Numbered from the stretch's first letter, positions 20,162 to 31,084 are shown. The stretch is DNA of 64,000 bases from Blastobasis lacticolella (GCA_905147135.1 LR990051.1:3372463-3436462); one strand, 5' to 3'. The notes: generated by a model not told the origin, from the sequence alone. Made by a program: numbers and translations.

Positions 20162-23100
20162 TTTTTTTATTTATTTATTTATTTTATGACAAGACAGGCA
20201 TTTGACCGCCATCTCACCTGTTGGTAAGTAACGATGCGGCCGAAGATGGAGCATGCCCGTCTTGGAACAGCCTACTCACTCTAGCCTTGAAGGCAGCCAG
20301 ATTATATTGATCAGGGAACACACTCGCAGGCAACGCGTTCTACTCCTTAGCAGTACGCATTATAAAGGTCGAGCCAAAACGACTCGTGCTGATAGCTGGA
20401 AGATCCACGACATAAGGATGAAGCGCTCGCCCGTATCGCGTCTCCCGATGGCGGAAAGGGGCCGGCGGAATGAGGTCGTGCAGCTGCTTCGCACACTCTC
20501 CGAAATGTAACCTGTAGAAGACCGACAGACGCGCAACCCTACGCCGATGTTCGAGGCTCTGCAGCCTAGCCTTAATTAACCGCGGGTCACAAATTATCTT
20601 CTTTGCACGTTTTTCCACCGAATCCAAAGCCGCTAGTTGACATTTGGCTGATCCATCCTAGAGGTGGCAGCAGTACTCCATGCAGGATCGCACTTGTGCT
20701 TGATATAGTTGAAGCAATTGCTTTGAAGTGAAGTACCGCCTAACCTTCGAGAGGATACCAAGTTTATTTGCTGCAGTCTTTGCTTTGGATTCGATGTACT
20801 GACCGAAGTTGAGATTTGAAGATAGCTCAACATCAAGAAGCTATAGGTTGTTGGTAATTTTCACAGGAACATCCCGAAAAGTTGGAGTTAGAAGGAATGG
20901 ACTCCTTTTGGCGGAAAACAAACACGCCTGAGTTTTGATTGCGTTGGACGTCACCAGATTGGCTTCTCCCCAATCAGAAACTGCCTTGAGAGCTTTGTCC
21001 AAACGATCAACCATGGCCTCTCGACAAGACTGAATATCGTCCCTGTTGGCTTTTGCCTCTGACAGATATCTATCCGTTACTGTGCTGTCATCTGTGTACC
21101 CAAAGGTACCTGGTACAAGCAGGTTGTCAATATGCAGCTGGAATAAAGTCGCGGACAGTACAGATCCCTGAGGAACTCCCGCATCGATAGCCTGAAGATT
21201 AGACGAATAGCCATCGATAATTACACGGATTGAACGTCCACCCAAAAATCCGATATCCAGGTGCAAAATCCAACAGGAATACCAAATGAAGGAAGCTTGC
21301 TTAGAAGGCCTGCATGCCAAACCCTGTCAAAGGCCTTGGAGATATCAAGAGACACAGCAAGGGCCTCACCATGTCTCTCAATGACCTCACTCCATAATTG
21401 TGTGGAATACAACAGAAGGTCCCCAATAGACCGACCAAGGCGAAATCCGTACTGGTGGTCGCTGAGGAGATCGTGACCTTCAAGATGCGCAAGGAGTTTG
21501 TTGTTCAGTGCACGTTCCATAATTTTACAGAGTATGGAAGTGACCGAAATAGGGCGGTTGTTGGCAGGGTCGGCACGACTGCCTTTTTTGGGCACTGGCT
21601 GCACATGGGCAAGCTTCCACGACTTAGGTACAATACCAGTCTCAAGTGAGAGGCGATACAGGCGCGTGAGAACAGGAGACAACTCGGGGGCACATCTACG
21701 TAGGACTATTGCCGGTATACCATCAGGTCCACTAGCCTTGCTCACGTCTAGACTCTGCAGGATTTTTAAAATATGTTTCTGATGTATGTATTTTTTTTTA
21801 TATCATACGGTAGGCAAACAGGCAAGCGGGCCACCTGATGGAAAGTGGTCACCACTGCCTATAGACACCAAGAGTATCGCTAATTTTAATTAATTGTTTG
21901 TGCCATTTTAACTGTATAATTGTGTATGTATGTATATGTAAACTTTACGTTGTTATTTTTAGTCTTAAGTCTGGCCATGACAGAATACCAGCGGGTGTGG
22001 GTTCTACCTGCACCCAAACGCTGAGTCATGGACCATTTTGTCTATAATAATAAATAATCTCAAAATATATTGATACAAACCTGTAAATTTTTAGACAAAT
22101 AAATATTTCTATTTCTATTTCTAATGCGTTGCCCACCTCTATAACACGTTGCTCTGGCAGCAAAAAGCAAATGCCACTCCACTGCCAAAGCCACGGTTCC
22201 CCAAATCCCCACCCCATGGAGCACTGGAAACCTTACTCACCGGCAGAAACACAATACTATTTAAAAGAGTATTATTTAGCTGCGATATTCTGTAAGGTGG
22301 AGGTACTTCCCCAGTCGGGCGGCTCCAATTCGAACGCGATTCCCCGCTATGCCCTACCTCTCTTACATGTATGATAATGTATTCGCTCCTCTGACATAGC
22401 GCAGTCAGCACGGGGTGAGGTTTTAGATAAATGGTGTTTTTCCTACAGTATCCAAACGCGAATTCGCCGCGAAAAGAGAAGCAAGCAAATTTGCTTTCTC
22501 TTCCGCAGCATGGCCAATGTTCCGTCTGGCTTCAGCAACGGTGGCAACGAAGATTGGCTGAAATTTGATTTGGCCGCTTTTGCCAAAGACCAAAACGCCT
22601 TACTCCCAGGAGGGTAAGAGGCCAGTTTGGCGCCAATCCGGCTTATGTGGTCGAATCGAGCCCTGCGTAGCGTACTTTTGCCCTCGAGCCTCAGCCCAGG
22701 CATAGTACGCCGCCAGGAGATTGTTCGGGTGGGGAATAAACGGATACAGATTTCACCAGACAGTGATCAGATGTACCCAGCGGTGCAGAAACCGATACTG
22801 AGTGCCTGTCCGGATCAGTTGTCAGCAGAAGGTCTAAGCAATTGGCGGTATGGGGGCCAACATCAGGTACCCTCGTGGCACAGTTTACCAGCTGAGTGAG
22901 ATCTAGCGTCAGAGCTAGTTTACGTGCCTCTCTCCCATCTCGGTAAATGCAGGCATACAGGATTTGCACTTGACCTGTATCCACCAGCAACCAAACAATA
23001 CAGAAACTAGACCCCAAAGCTCCTTAGACGCCGAATGCAGATGTCTTCGCGAGCGTACACACTGACTCCGGCAAGGTACAAACCTGTGCTCGAGAGTATA

Positions 23101-23900
23101 CCCTGGATAGCTGAGGTACGCCGCGTCAGCCGGACATCTGATCTGCGTCTCAGTGAGGAACAGCAGCTGCGGTTTTTCAGTCTCAAGGTGGTAGTGGACT
23201 GCATCGAGATTTGAGTGCAGGGCTCGGATGTTAGTGAGGTGCACTTTGAGTGGGAGTGGGAGGAACTTTTCTCTTGTTTTTACTTTTTATCATGTTCTGA
23301 GTGAAAAGGTTGTTTTAGGAGGATGGCAGTTGGACGAGGTGGCGCTCCGCCTACCAACAAATATGCTCACCAATACCGCACGGGAAGGTGCCTGACGCGG
23401 AGACCGCGGGGACGCCGGAACCCCCCCAGATTGGCTACCTGGCCCTCCCATCTGGTCGTCAACCGGCAAGGTAGAGCAATCTGGGATTTTTCGTAAGATG
23501 GCGGGGCAGCCTTTCACTGGTGGCTAACTAGCTACTTGGGCCCCCAACTATCTACGGTCGGCCAGCGGCGGCACCGTGCTTTGAATCCCGCTGCCATCCG
23601 AAGCCAGGCACCCGGTACGGGAGTGGTGAGCATCAAGAAAAAGACGGTTACGCAGAACGACCACAACTGCCCAGACCCTAGCTAGCTACGCCAGACATCG
23701 CAACGAAACACGGCTAGGCCACTTGACGACGCGTTCGCCTGGAGGGTGGTGACCAGCCACGGCCGAAGCCTACCACCGGAGAGAGTGCTGTCCATTTTGC
23801 ACTACCCGGGAATCACGTGTAGGGTATCTAGAGTCATGAAGCCCAAAGTGGGTTTCGCCTATGGACGCGGACAGCATTGATCCCCATCGTGTGTATCCCT
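20162..23900 (-). mobile_element. CR1/jockey-type LINE, broken
   Basis: From high to low coordinates: a 5' leader (23900-23250, including PAILRKIPDCSTLPVDDQMG in one frame), an AP-endonuclease domain in pieces (23244-22700: LTNIRALHSNLDAVHYHLET, LLFLTETQI, DHCLVKSVSVYSPPE), a linker (22700-22440), reverse transcriptase (21745-21221: KASGPDGIPAIVLRR, HVQPVPKKGSRADPANNRPI, LDISKAFDRVWH; then 21320-20841: AGVPQGSVLSATLF, GYTDDSTV in place of YADD), and a 3' region ending in an (AAATA)n-like tail at 20183-20162. Many stops and frame changes occur. About 600 bases of other repeats (21785-22380) interrupt it between linker and reverse transcriptase. It is not functional. Clade is by motif impression only. 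Confidence 0.8.
21785..22380. mobile_element. Other repeats inserted in the LINE
   Basis: 21800-21870 belongs to the CCTGATGGAAAGTGGTCACC family. 21900-22130 ends, on the minus strand, in repeated AAATAG units (22105-22125), the look of a retroelement tail. 22130-22380 is a separate repeat with open but meaningless frames. Their presence splits the ORF2 of the surrounding LINE. Confidence 0.5.
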
Positions 23901-23929
23901 AGTCAATATAAAAGAGATTTCAAAGTCAA

Positions 23930-24260
23930 CTTATAGGCAAGTTGCTTGAATTATTAAGAAAAAAGAGGAACGAGTTACTTGAGAACGCCGGTCTTAATGT
24001 GGCGAAGACAGAGTATATGGCTTGCAAGTCCTGCAACAGTACAGATCCCCTACCCGTGTAGGCGACGATGAGGTTAAGTGCACGATCAGGTCAGATACCA
24101 GGGTTCATTACTCAGGGCAACCGGGGTCATCGACAGCGACGATCGCTGGAGGAAGGATTGCGTCCGGAACACCCATATTCGGGGTAGCCTTGACGTCCGT
24201 GATACAAGCGCGGATCCAGTGTTGTGGGCACGATGGGCATGCTCACAACCCTAATTGAGG
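23930..24260 (+). mobile_element. RTE-like reverse transcriptase fragment
   Basis: Plus-strand frames read RNELLENAGL-like text, then KTEYMACKSCNSTDPLP, GDDEVKCT and, in a second frame, VIDSD. This matches the region after the catalytic box of RTE-type LINEs, where K[TS]E[YF]M precedes a strand-rich stretch. Frameshifts are present. Confidence 0.5.
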
Positions 24261-24841
24261 TCCAAGACTAACGTTGTATAGAAAAGTAATAAAACCTATA
24301 TGTACGGTGCCAGAAATGTATCTAACCCTGAACATAAAAATTCGGAATTGCGTTAAAGATTCGGAGCTCGCTGCACTCGTTTATTGAATCATCTTAGTTC
24401 TTTTTATTGCGTTAGCTCCAGCTCTTAAGACCGTAATGTCAATATAAGTCATTCGAATAAAATTTCGTACAGAGCTGTCCTTGTATAGGTACTTAACGTA
24501 TGTAAGATAAAATTTATTGCTACGCTCATGATTTCAAGCAAGATTTTCACCTGAAAACACACAGTCACCTGACTGTGCCCAAACCCGTTTTTAGGGGCTG
24601 GATCCGCGCCTGCCGTGATATCGCAGATGGTATGGCCACACCTTGTGCAGACGTGGCCATACCATCGAAAATTACGTAGGTGACAAATATCTCGTAAAAT
24701 TAAACGATATGAAAGACTGTTTGGACACCTATATGCAGCAGTGGACATCGTTCGACTGAGATAATGGCGACGAGCGATAGTACACCACAGCAACTGAATA
24801 AAAAAAAGTTAATACTGCTTTTCTCTCGGGTTCTGCACAAT

Positions 24842-24847
24842 TTTATT
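24842..24847 (-). terminator. Poly(A) signal after the 24924-25540 pseudogene
   Basis: TTTATT on the plus strand (AATAAA on the minus strand) lies 77 bases after the stop codon of the open frame. Confidence 0.5.
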
Positions 24848-24923
24848 AAGTGAAGGTAACTTCAGATATGACGATAGCAAAAATATACAACAAATGCTTC
24901 GGTGAATACTTTAATCACCTCAT

Positions 24924-25540
24924 TTACCATCTCACTCTCACTGGAGAATTTGATTCTGTATTATTGGTTTCAGTTATATCAGTTGCCCATTTCTGCGCAT
25001 TGATCGCCGTCGTGACATATTTTTCCATGACAGGTCTGAATTTTAATTTAATTTCCATTGGTTCCCATGGAATACTCGAATTAGCATTGTCGGTATGAAT
25101 TAACGTGTTGTTTGGTGACAATTCAACATTACTGTTCTTTAATAAATATTTCTCTAAGAAGGATGGGGTTTTACTATTTTCCACAAGCATTCTTAAGTCT
25201 GTCCCGTTAAGTGTTTCAGTAATTTCATCTTGATTACGAATCCTTGGCTTTCCCGCTGGATCCGATAGTCTAGAAAATATAAATCTGGTAGAACTATTGT
25301 CTAGATTATCCTGTGTATATTCTGTTGCATCATGCTTACGCTTTTTCTTGGACCTTTGTTGCATTTTCTTCGTCACACCCTGCGAAAGCTGGAGCTTTGG
25401 ATTTAGGTTCGTGAAGATTTAGACCAGGGCGTCACTGTCACATTCTCATTCTTGGTTTTTGCAGATCGTTTTGGCAAAGCAGTGCTCAAAGTTATCTTAA
25501 TGGAGCTCATTTTATTTATACCCCGATTTACATTCTGCAT
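24924..25540 (-). pseudogene. Frameshifted paralogue of the 27946-29286 gene, exon 2
   Basis: The 3' splice site and first codons are kept: ACATTCCAG then ATGCAGAATG at 25540, against ACATTCCAG then ATGCAGAAAT at 28719. The frame from 25540 reads MQNVNRGINKMSS... through NVTVT and stops at TAA (25405-25403). The rest of the homology, from KKMQQRSKKKRKH to FLEKYLLKN..VEL.PNNTL and PW.PMEIKLKF, is in a frame shifted by two, 25376-24924. About 35 bases differ in length at the junction, and removing the only intron-like stretch there does not restore the frame. About 100 residues present in the intact gene are shortened or absent. No first exon was found upstream. Six N-glycosylation sequons remain (NVT, NSS, NGT, NNT, NSS, NNT). 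It could still be transcribed, since it retains a splice site and poly(A) signal. Confidence 0.65.
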
Positions 25541-25660
25541 CTGGAATGTAATAAACGGATTGTTCTATTATGTGTATGAAAATATCGATAAGCATATTAT
25601 ATGCAACAGAATCGTATTTTTTTCAGAACATATTTTTTTCTGTTATTGTTATTATTTCGC

Positions 25661-26155
25661 ACTAGCGACCCGCCCCGACTTCGCAAGGACTGACTCCTTG
25701 ACAAATTATACACCTAAATCTTCCCCATAAATCACTCTGTCCTATTTGTCCTGTCTATTGGTAACCGCATGAAAATTCGATCATAGTTTTTGAGTTTATC
25801 CCCAACATATAGACAGAGATGTGGTGTTGGACTTTGTTTTAAAATATGTAGTGATTTATAACTACAGCAACCGTTAGTTTTCACCCCAGTCGAAAAAAGA
25901 GGGGTGTTATAAGTGACGTTTGTATCTGAGTTCCTATCTGTGTATACCAAAGTGTATACTGTGGACAAAGATTTCTATATACTAGTGTAACTGTGGAGAC
26001 GTTTATCTGTCTGTGACATCGTCTCTGTGTTCTTTATTTGAAAGCCAGTTTAATCGAGATAGTTCTTCGAGGTTCACTAGTTTAGGAAATATTGAAGAAT
26101 ATGTATACTTGGTCGGGCATTATCCGACGTTTTATCGTCGGTTAGGTTATAATAT
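25661..26155 (-). mobile_element. Helitron-like end joined to dispersed repeat
   Basis: At 25661 the minus strand ends GGGGCGGGTCGCTAG|T, a Helitron-like 3' end also seen at 27891 (+) and 62939 (-). 25870-26155 is the repeat with CTGTCTGTGACATCGTC, TTTGAAAGCCAGTTTAATCG and a terminal hairpin-like TCCGACGTTTTATCGTCGG. Confidence 0.45.
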
Positions 26156-26479
26156 ATGAATGTGGTGTTGAATGAAATCAAAAAGTCTGCTGATATCGTC
26201 GAATACGAGGTGTGCCTTGTCCTGAAGCGTTTTTAATAAAAAGGGAGCTTCTACTTAAAATACTGGTATTTTTGTTCGTATTACGTTCGAAATTGTTTAC
26301 CTCAGCGGCTGTCGGTTCCTGGCCAGCCCACTACCACTTCAGCCTACTAATTCTGTGCGCTATAACAATAAATTTTGTTCCCTGTAAGACTTCCGTTGCT
26401 AATTTTGTACTTCAAAGAGACTTCAAGCATAGCACGTTCCGTAACACGCTTGACCTTGAACTGGTGAACAAGCCGTAAG

Positions 26480-26960
26480 TACCGTACGTCCACGTCTAGA
26501 CACCGTAGGTATTACGGTGATATATGACAGGTAGTACGCACTGGTTGATAATGTTTGTTTTTGGGCATAGCGGTATAGATGACGTAAAGACTCGACGAAG
26601 CTTTCCGAATGCCGCCCACCCAGCTGAACCATCCCCAATCACCTCGTGGGTGGGGAGCTTTCTATTTAAAATTGCTTCTAACTGCAAAGCTTGCCCCAGA
26701 TTGTTGATGTGTATTCAGAAACAACTTCAAGATGAAAGCCATTTATGATGACAGGACCCGAACTTTGGTTTTGTCTAGATTCATGTCTAGATCTATCCGC
26801 TGCGAGACCGCTAGAGACTAGTAGTATTTAATCTACCACCGTTTATGTTAATACCTCCAATGCATTTGTAAGCAGTTTCGGGGATATGACATCCCCCTGC
26901 CTCACTTTTCTGTGCAATCGGATGAGGTAAGACTGCTGATTCTGTACTTGGACAATTATA
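26480..26960 (-). mobile_element. RTE-type LINE fragment
   Basis: The minus strand reads KVRQGDVISPKLLTNALE (about 26910-26860), the box just before the catalytic YADD in RTE-clade reverse transcriptases, then GININGGRL, LLPTHEVIGDGSAGWAAFGKLRRVF and KTNIINQCVLPVI (26650-26530), the normal order downstream. Frame changes and stops show that it is dead. Confidence 0.7.
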
Positions 26961-27164
26961 TTGGCACCTTCATACAAACCACTTAACACTTATTTTGCAA
27001 TGTATCTGTGTTCAAATTGAGAATATTAACGTTTTCCTGATAAAATTCGGATTTTGTGTGTCTCGGTCCCTGACCTTAGCCTGGTCCTGATCAATCCGCC
27101 TATAGGCGCCTATATTTGCACGACGTTTAAATATGGACGTAATTCCTATTAGTACTATAACACT

Positions 27165-27375
27165 TATTGCCGTGTGGTGTCCGGCAGTGTTGCATAAACC
27201 AACCCATTTCATTTAGGGGTAGACCAGCCCTCCGTAATTGAGAACGTAGAAAATTGTCACGCATCATTGTTCTGTAGTTTCTCTAGAATCTCTAACTTTA
27301 CCAAGCGTTTAGATTACGGCAAACCTTCTCTTATATAGAGGTATATTATGTTCAGCAGTGGACTGTTATGGGTTG
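27165..27375. repeat. Fragments of the GGCCGTGTGGTGTCCGGC repeat
   Basis: GCCGTGTGGTGTCCGGCAG at 27168-27186 and AGCAGTGGACTGTTATGGG at 27353-27371 are the two ends of the family seen complete at 41848-42113, with a rearranged middle. Confidence 0.45.
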
Positions 27376-27719
27376 TTGATCAGTATGGTGATCGCGCACT
27401 TCGACAGAACTGCGGAGTGGGACGGATCAGTACCTCGAAAATTTATGGTAGTTCAAAATTGTAAAGAAGCTATTTTGATGGCGAGGTTCGGATCGAAAGC
27501 GCAGAGTATTTGGACAGTGACATATGGTATATTTGATGTCAGAAACTGGCACACCTGTTGTAGAACCATAATACTCCTTAAGAGACAAAATTTGCTTTAA
27601 ATCAGTACAGAATTGTATTTTTGAAATTTATTACAGAGATAGCTTTGGTGACATACTTGGGCCACTTTGTATGTAGAATTCGTGGGCAAGTGCCAGTAAA
27701 GTAGTTCTGGAATAAACTA

Positions 27720-27891
27720 TCTATACTAAGAAGTATTTTTGGGAATTTTTGTCAAATGGACGTGACGGATTTTAATGCAATGTTCACCATCGGTTAGAGA
27801 ATTTCTTCCGGAAGGTTTATAAGTATAATATATGCATATTATGGTAAAGAAAAGCCGAGAAAATCCGTGCGAAGCCGGAGCGGGTCGCTAG
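27720..27891 (+). mobile_element. Non-autonomous Helitron (Lep1-like)
   Basis: The 172-bp block starts TCTATACTAAG after an A and ends CGGGTCGCTAG before a T, the A|TC...CTAG|T insertion pattern of Helitrons. It carries no gene. It ends 54 bases past the 3' end of the coding region at 27946. Confidence 0.65.
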
Positions 27892-27945
27892 TCAGTTTAT
27901 ATTATAAAAATAAATCTCAATATTAAACAAATAGTCGTTAATAAT

Positions 27946-29286
27946 TTAAATAGTCAATGCTTCATTTTCATTTAAAAAATACTTGGAACGGTTTTGCATT
28001 TGTATTGTATTCTTTAAAAGACTCACTTTAATTGGCGAACTTGGCTCTTTAGAACTAAGTATAGTTTGATTAGCAGTCGGTTTCTGCTCTTTGTATATTG
28101 CGTTATTTTTGGCTGCCACATGTTTGAATTTTAACGTAAATTCCATTGGATCCCATGGATTGCTGCTCGAATTCACACCTGCTTTTATGTAATTTTCAAT
28201 ATCGTCGACGGTCAACGTATTGTTTGGCAACAATTCTATAACAGTATTCTTCAATAGATATTTCTTCAAGAAAGATAGTGTTTCGTCGTTTTCCACATGC
28301 ATGCTAAAGTCTGTCTTGGCAAGTCTCTCTTTCCATTTTTGGTTGCCATTTTTTTGCGAACTTGAATCAGTCTTTATGCCGTTCCGTATAGTAATAGACT
28401 TTCCTTGTTTTTCAGATACTTTTAATAACACGGATCTGGCATGATCAATGTCTCGATTGTTTGATACACGGTCTTGTTGGTCAATCTTGTGGCGCTTTTG
28501 CATGGACCTTCGCTGTTTTTTCGTTGAATTTTTCTGCAAGACTTCGGTTACTGTGACATTCGACTTTGACTTTGGTTTCAGTTTACCGGCTAATTTATTC
28601 CAGCTTCGTATCTTCACTGTTCCGTCTGACTCCTGATTCGCCGGAAGAGAACTTGTATTAAAACTTGTCAAGTATGTGAAGTTCATTCTATTAATGACTC
28701 GATCTATGTATTTCTGCATCTGGAATGTAGCAAGTGATCAAATCTCAATAAATATTGCCATTGAAATATTTAATTATAAGTCTCCTTATAATTTTTACCA
28801 ACCGCTCTATAAAGAAACGAGCAGAGAAATCATATTTTATACCTACTAATGGGGTAACTATCGACACAAACATTTTAGCTTGCAAAATTGCAACTACGAG
28901 AATTAGTATTCCGGACTCTGGACTCCTAGTCCCATTACGATGTCCCACTCGGTCGGTCCTGTTTTGCTAGAAGACAAGCATTGTTGCTTGACGTCAGAAA
29001 TAGGCTGTGGTAGAAAGATACCCATCAAGACAGAATCCTCCAGTTTAGCAGAGCCCTGTGTGAGAGTGAAAGAAACTTAATTTTCGTAGGTTCAACATAC
29101 TTGTATTTCAGATAGCTTCTCGGTGTCTTCGTCAGAGCTGCTTAAGTCGAATGCGAAATTCTTCGAGACTGTATCATTGTAATTAATGGGTGTAGGGTTC
29201 ACTATGGACATTAAATAGCAGGAGACTGCGAACAGACCTATTAAAACAAAACTGTACAACACAGTAATTGTCCCCACTTTACCCAT
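27946..29286 (-). CDS. Sequon-rich type II membrane protein, two exons
   Basis: I recognise no family. Exon 1 (29286-29101) codes residues 1-62 and ends CAA|GTATGT. Exon 2 (28719-27946) follows ACATTCCAG in phase 0 and codes 257 residues, 319 in total. Residues 6-29 form a membrane anchor without a cleavage site that I would trust, followed by YLMSIVNP and an acidic stretch (SSSDEDTEKLSE, 49-60). The exterior part is rich in Lys, Asn and Ser, very basic near 125-142, and has nine N-glycosylation sequons (N37, then N13, N21, N54, N64, N166, N183, N217 and N243 counted within exon 2). It has only one cysteine, C23, which is in the anchor. The best-conserved block against the neighbouring pseudogene is exon-2 residues 147-201 (FL.KYLLKN..IEL.PNNTL ... 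PWDPMEFTLKF). A Golgi or cell-surface glycoprotein is likely; an enzyme is not indicated. The ATG at 29286 is the only good start. The splice model is by eye. Confidence 0.7.
28720..29100 (-). other. Intron of the sequon-rich gene
   Basis: This 381-bp intron, GTATGT...TTCCAG, is inferred from the two reading frames. It contains repeat-like text (GTATTCCGGACTCTGGACTCC) and no exon. Confidence 0.55.
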
Positions 29287-29407
29287 TATTAATACAGAAA
29301 TTTAGAAATTTAGTTATCATAGCACTGAAATAATTTAGAAATGTTTACACAAACCACTGAAATATTTACAATAGAAAATTATGACATATTTATGGTACCT
29401 AGGTACG

Positions 29408-29524
29408 GTGCAACAAACTTATATGGCCCGGTGACAGCGTCGCTGTTGTTGGACTTGACATGACATTTCAATTGGCCACACTTAGTTCCAGCTTTGGCCA
29501 CCGGCTCAGATAAGTTTGTAGCAC
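29408..29524 (+). mobile_element. 117-bp MITE, copy 1 of 4
   Basis: Ends GTGCAACAAACTTATATGG and GATAAGTTTGTAGCAC are inverted repeats. Inside are GGTGACAGCGTCGCTGTTG and TTAGTTCCAGCTTTGGCCAC. It lies 122 bases upstream of the ATG at 29286, so it is in or next to that gene's promoter. Confidence 0.7.
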
Positions 29525-29862
29525 TCTACCTACGAGATCATAGAATGAGACTAATTGAGGTTAGAAGTAATCTTTTTGAAATAATAATTCTGGCATGTTT
29601 TGTAAGAAATGTTCGTCAAAATCATAGACATCATCCTCTCAGACAGTGCCACAAAGGAGACAGTCTAAAATTTTCCTGACCACCAGCCGGCATAATGAGA
29701 GTTGTAATGGATAAAGCTTATAAAACGTAATGTCTTCTCGTAATTATTTAAATTCTTTAGCTAGCCAATTTATTTATATTAATGTTTAAAATATTACTAA
29801 TTTGCTATGAAACGAACGCGTTCTTGGCATGAACATATGAACACACCCGAAAAGAGCTATGG

Positions 29863-29980
29863 ATGCACAAACTTATCTGACCCGGTGGCCAAAACTGGAA
29901 CCAAGTGTCGCCATTTTGAAATGTCATGTCAATGCCATTAACAGCGACGCTGTCACTGGGTTAGATTAAGTTTGTGGCAC
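29863..29980 (-). mobile_element. 118-bp MITE, copy 2 of 4
   Basis: Same element as 29408-29524 in the opposite orientation: ACAAACTTATCTGACCCGGT and GGCCAAAACTGGAACCAAG at the left, CAGCGACGCTGTCACTGGG and AGTTTGTGGCAC at the right. Confidence 0.7.
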
Positions 29981-30310
29981 TGCATAGACAGACAGGTAAA
30001 AAAATCCTAGGTTTGGACATTGACAATGACAGGCATGTCATTGTCTTTGTCATACACTGCCACTAATGACGAATGAAACTCCATACTCCGTTAGGAAGAC
30101 CTGCCCTGTGGTTGTAATTCCTATGGCGATGATAGGCTGTGAGCGAGTTATATATGTATTATGCCATAATAATATGTATTATGCTGGGGAATTGTAATTA
30201 TTATTTTAGTTTCTTTTTGGCCACATCCGTCGGCCGTTTTATGTATCAAAAGGTGTGTCACGCATTGTACGCATTTTTGCCGTTGAGCCCCTTAAAAGGA
30301 GTTTTCTTAC

Positions 30311-30422
30311 AGCGCCATAAACTTGTCAGACCATGTGACAGCGTCGCTGTTGTTGGCATTGGCATGACATTTCAAAATGACGAGACTTAATTCTAGTTTT
30401 GGGCATTGTGACAGTTAAGTTT
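30311..30422 (+). mobile_element. MITE, copy 3 of 4
   Basis: CCATAAACTTGTCAGACC, GTGACAGCGTCGCTGTTG and TTAATTCTAGTTTTGGGCA follow copy 1 in order. The right end is eroded. Confidence 0.6.
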
Positions 30423-30440
30423 TTTATTATGTAGTAAAAA

Positions 30441-30585
30441 CCAAGGTTAAGCAATGCTAGTAATGCAGGGGAGCTGGATGGGTGACCATTTCGTATTTGA
30501 GGGTAGTCAAACGTTAGCACCGCAACGAGTTGGAAACTCGTTATGTGTGCCCCCTAATACCGTTGGCGAAGCGAGGTCGACCGAG
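30441..30585 (+). repeat. Repeat with 5S rRNA-like block, copy 2
   Basis: CCAAGGTTAAGCAATGC and CTGGATGGGTGACC, about 20 bases apart, are close to insect 5S rRNA (CGAAGTTAAGCAAC and TTGGATGGGTGACC). The following body (TAGTCAAACGTTAGCACCGC, GGCGAAGCGAGGTCGACC) matches 14083-14225. Confidence 0.45.
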
Positions 30586-31084
30586 GTGTTGTACATACCA
30601 TGATTCTAAGGAAATCTAGTTCTTGTGCTAGTTGATTTTGGGCACATCCGTCAGCTATTTTATGTAACATCAAAAGGTATGTCACGTGGCACGCCGCATT
30701 ACCAGTGTTTTCTCAAAGCGAGAGCATTACACGCATTATTGAACAAAATGCCCTCTCCTCTTGAAAGGAGTTTTTTCTTTCCTCATTGATTTCTCTTCGC
30801 TATGTCGAAAAATACTTCTTGCTCCGGGCGTAGAAGGAGTTTCTTCTTTCATCGTTTACTCTACGGCTTGTTCCAGTGTTGCATGAGTGTCGCGTGAGTG
30901 TTGCAGTTTTGCTAAAATTATTAAGTTTTCAAAAAATAATTGTGAAGAATTGGCTAGACTTAGATTTCTTTTTTCAACTGATTCGAGTTCCGTATTTTAC
31001 ATACTTCCGTTTTTCATTCACTTTGTACCGGCTGGATCTTAGTGAACAAATTGTATGAACCGATAGACCCTATCGATAAATAAG

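Larger units (their letters stand above)
30207..30860. repeat. Local diverged duplication
   Basis: GGCCACATCCGTCGGCCGTTTTATG with CAAAAGGTGTGTCACGC (30220-30265) recurs as GGGCACATCCGTCAGCTATTTTATG with CAAAAGGTATGTCACG (30640-30688). AAAGGAGTTTT..CTT occurs at 30295, 30762 and (as GAAGGAGTTTCTTCTTTC) 30834. The block also holds MITE copy 3 and the 5S-like repeat. Confidence 0.5.

Noticed and set aside
24850..25098. 82-codon plus-strand frame
   Set aside because: Antisense to the paralogous pseudogene, whose protein similarity to 27946-28719 fixes the coding strand.
26212..26473. Plus-strand frame with hydrophobic stretches ending at a GTAAGT donor-like site
   Set aside because: There is no ATG in frame, the minus strand of its end belongs to an RTE fragment, and no second exon was found.
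28220..28636. Two plus-strand frames of 62-74 codons
   Set aside because: Antisense shadows of exon 2 of the sequon-rich gene.
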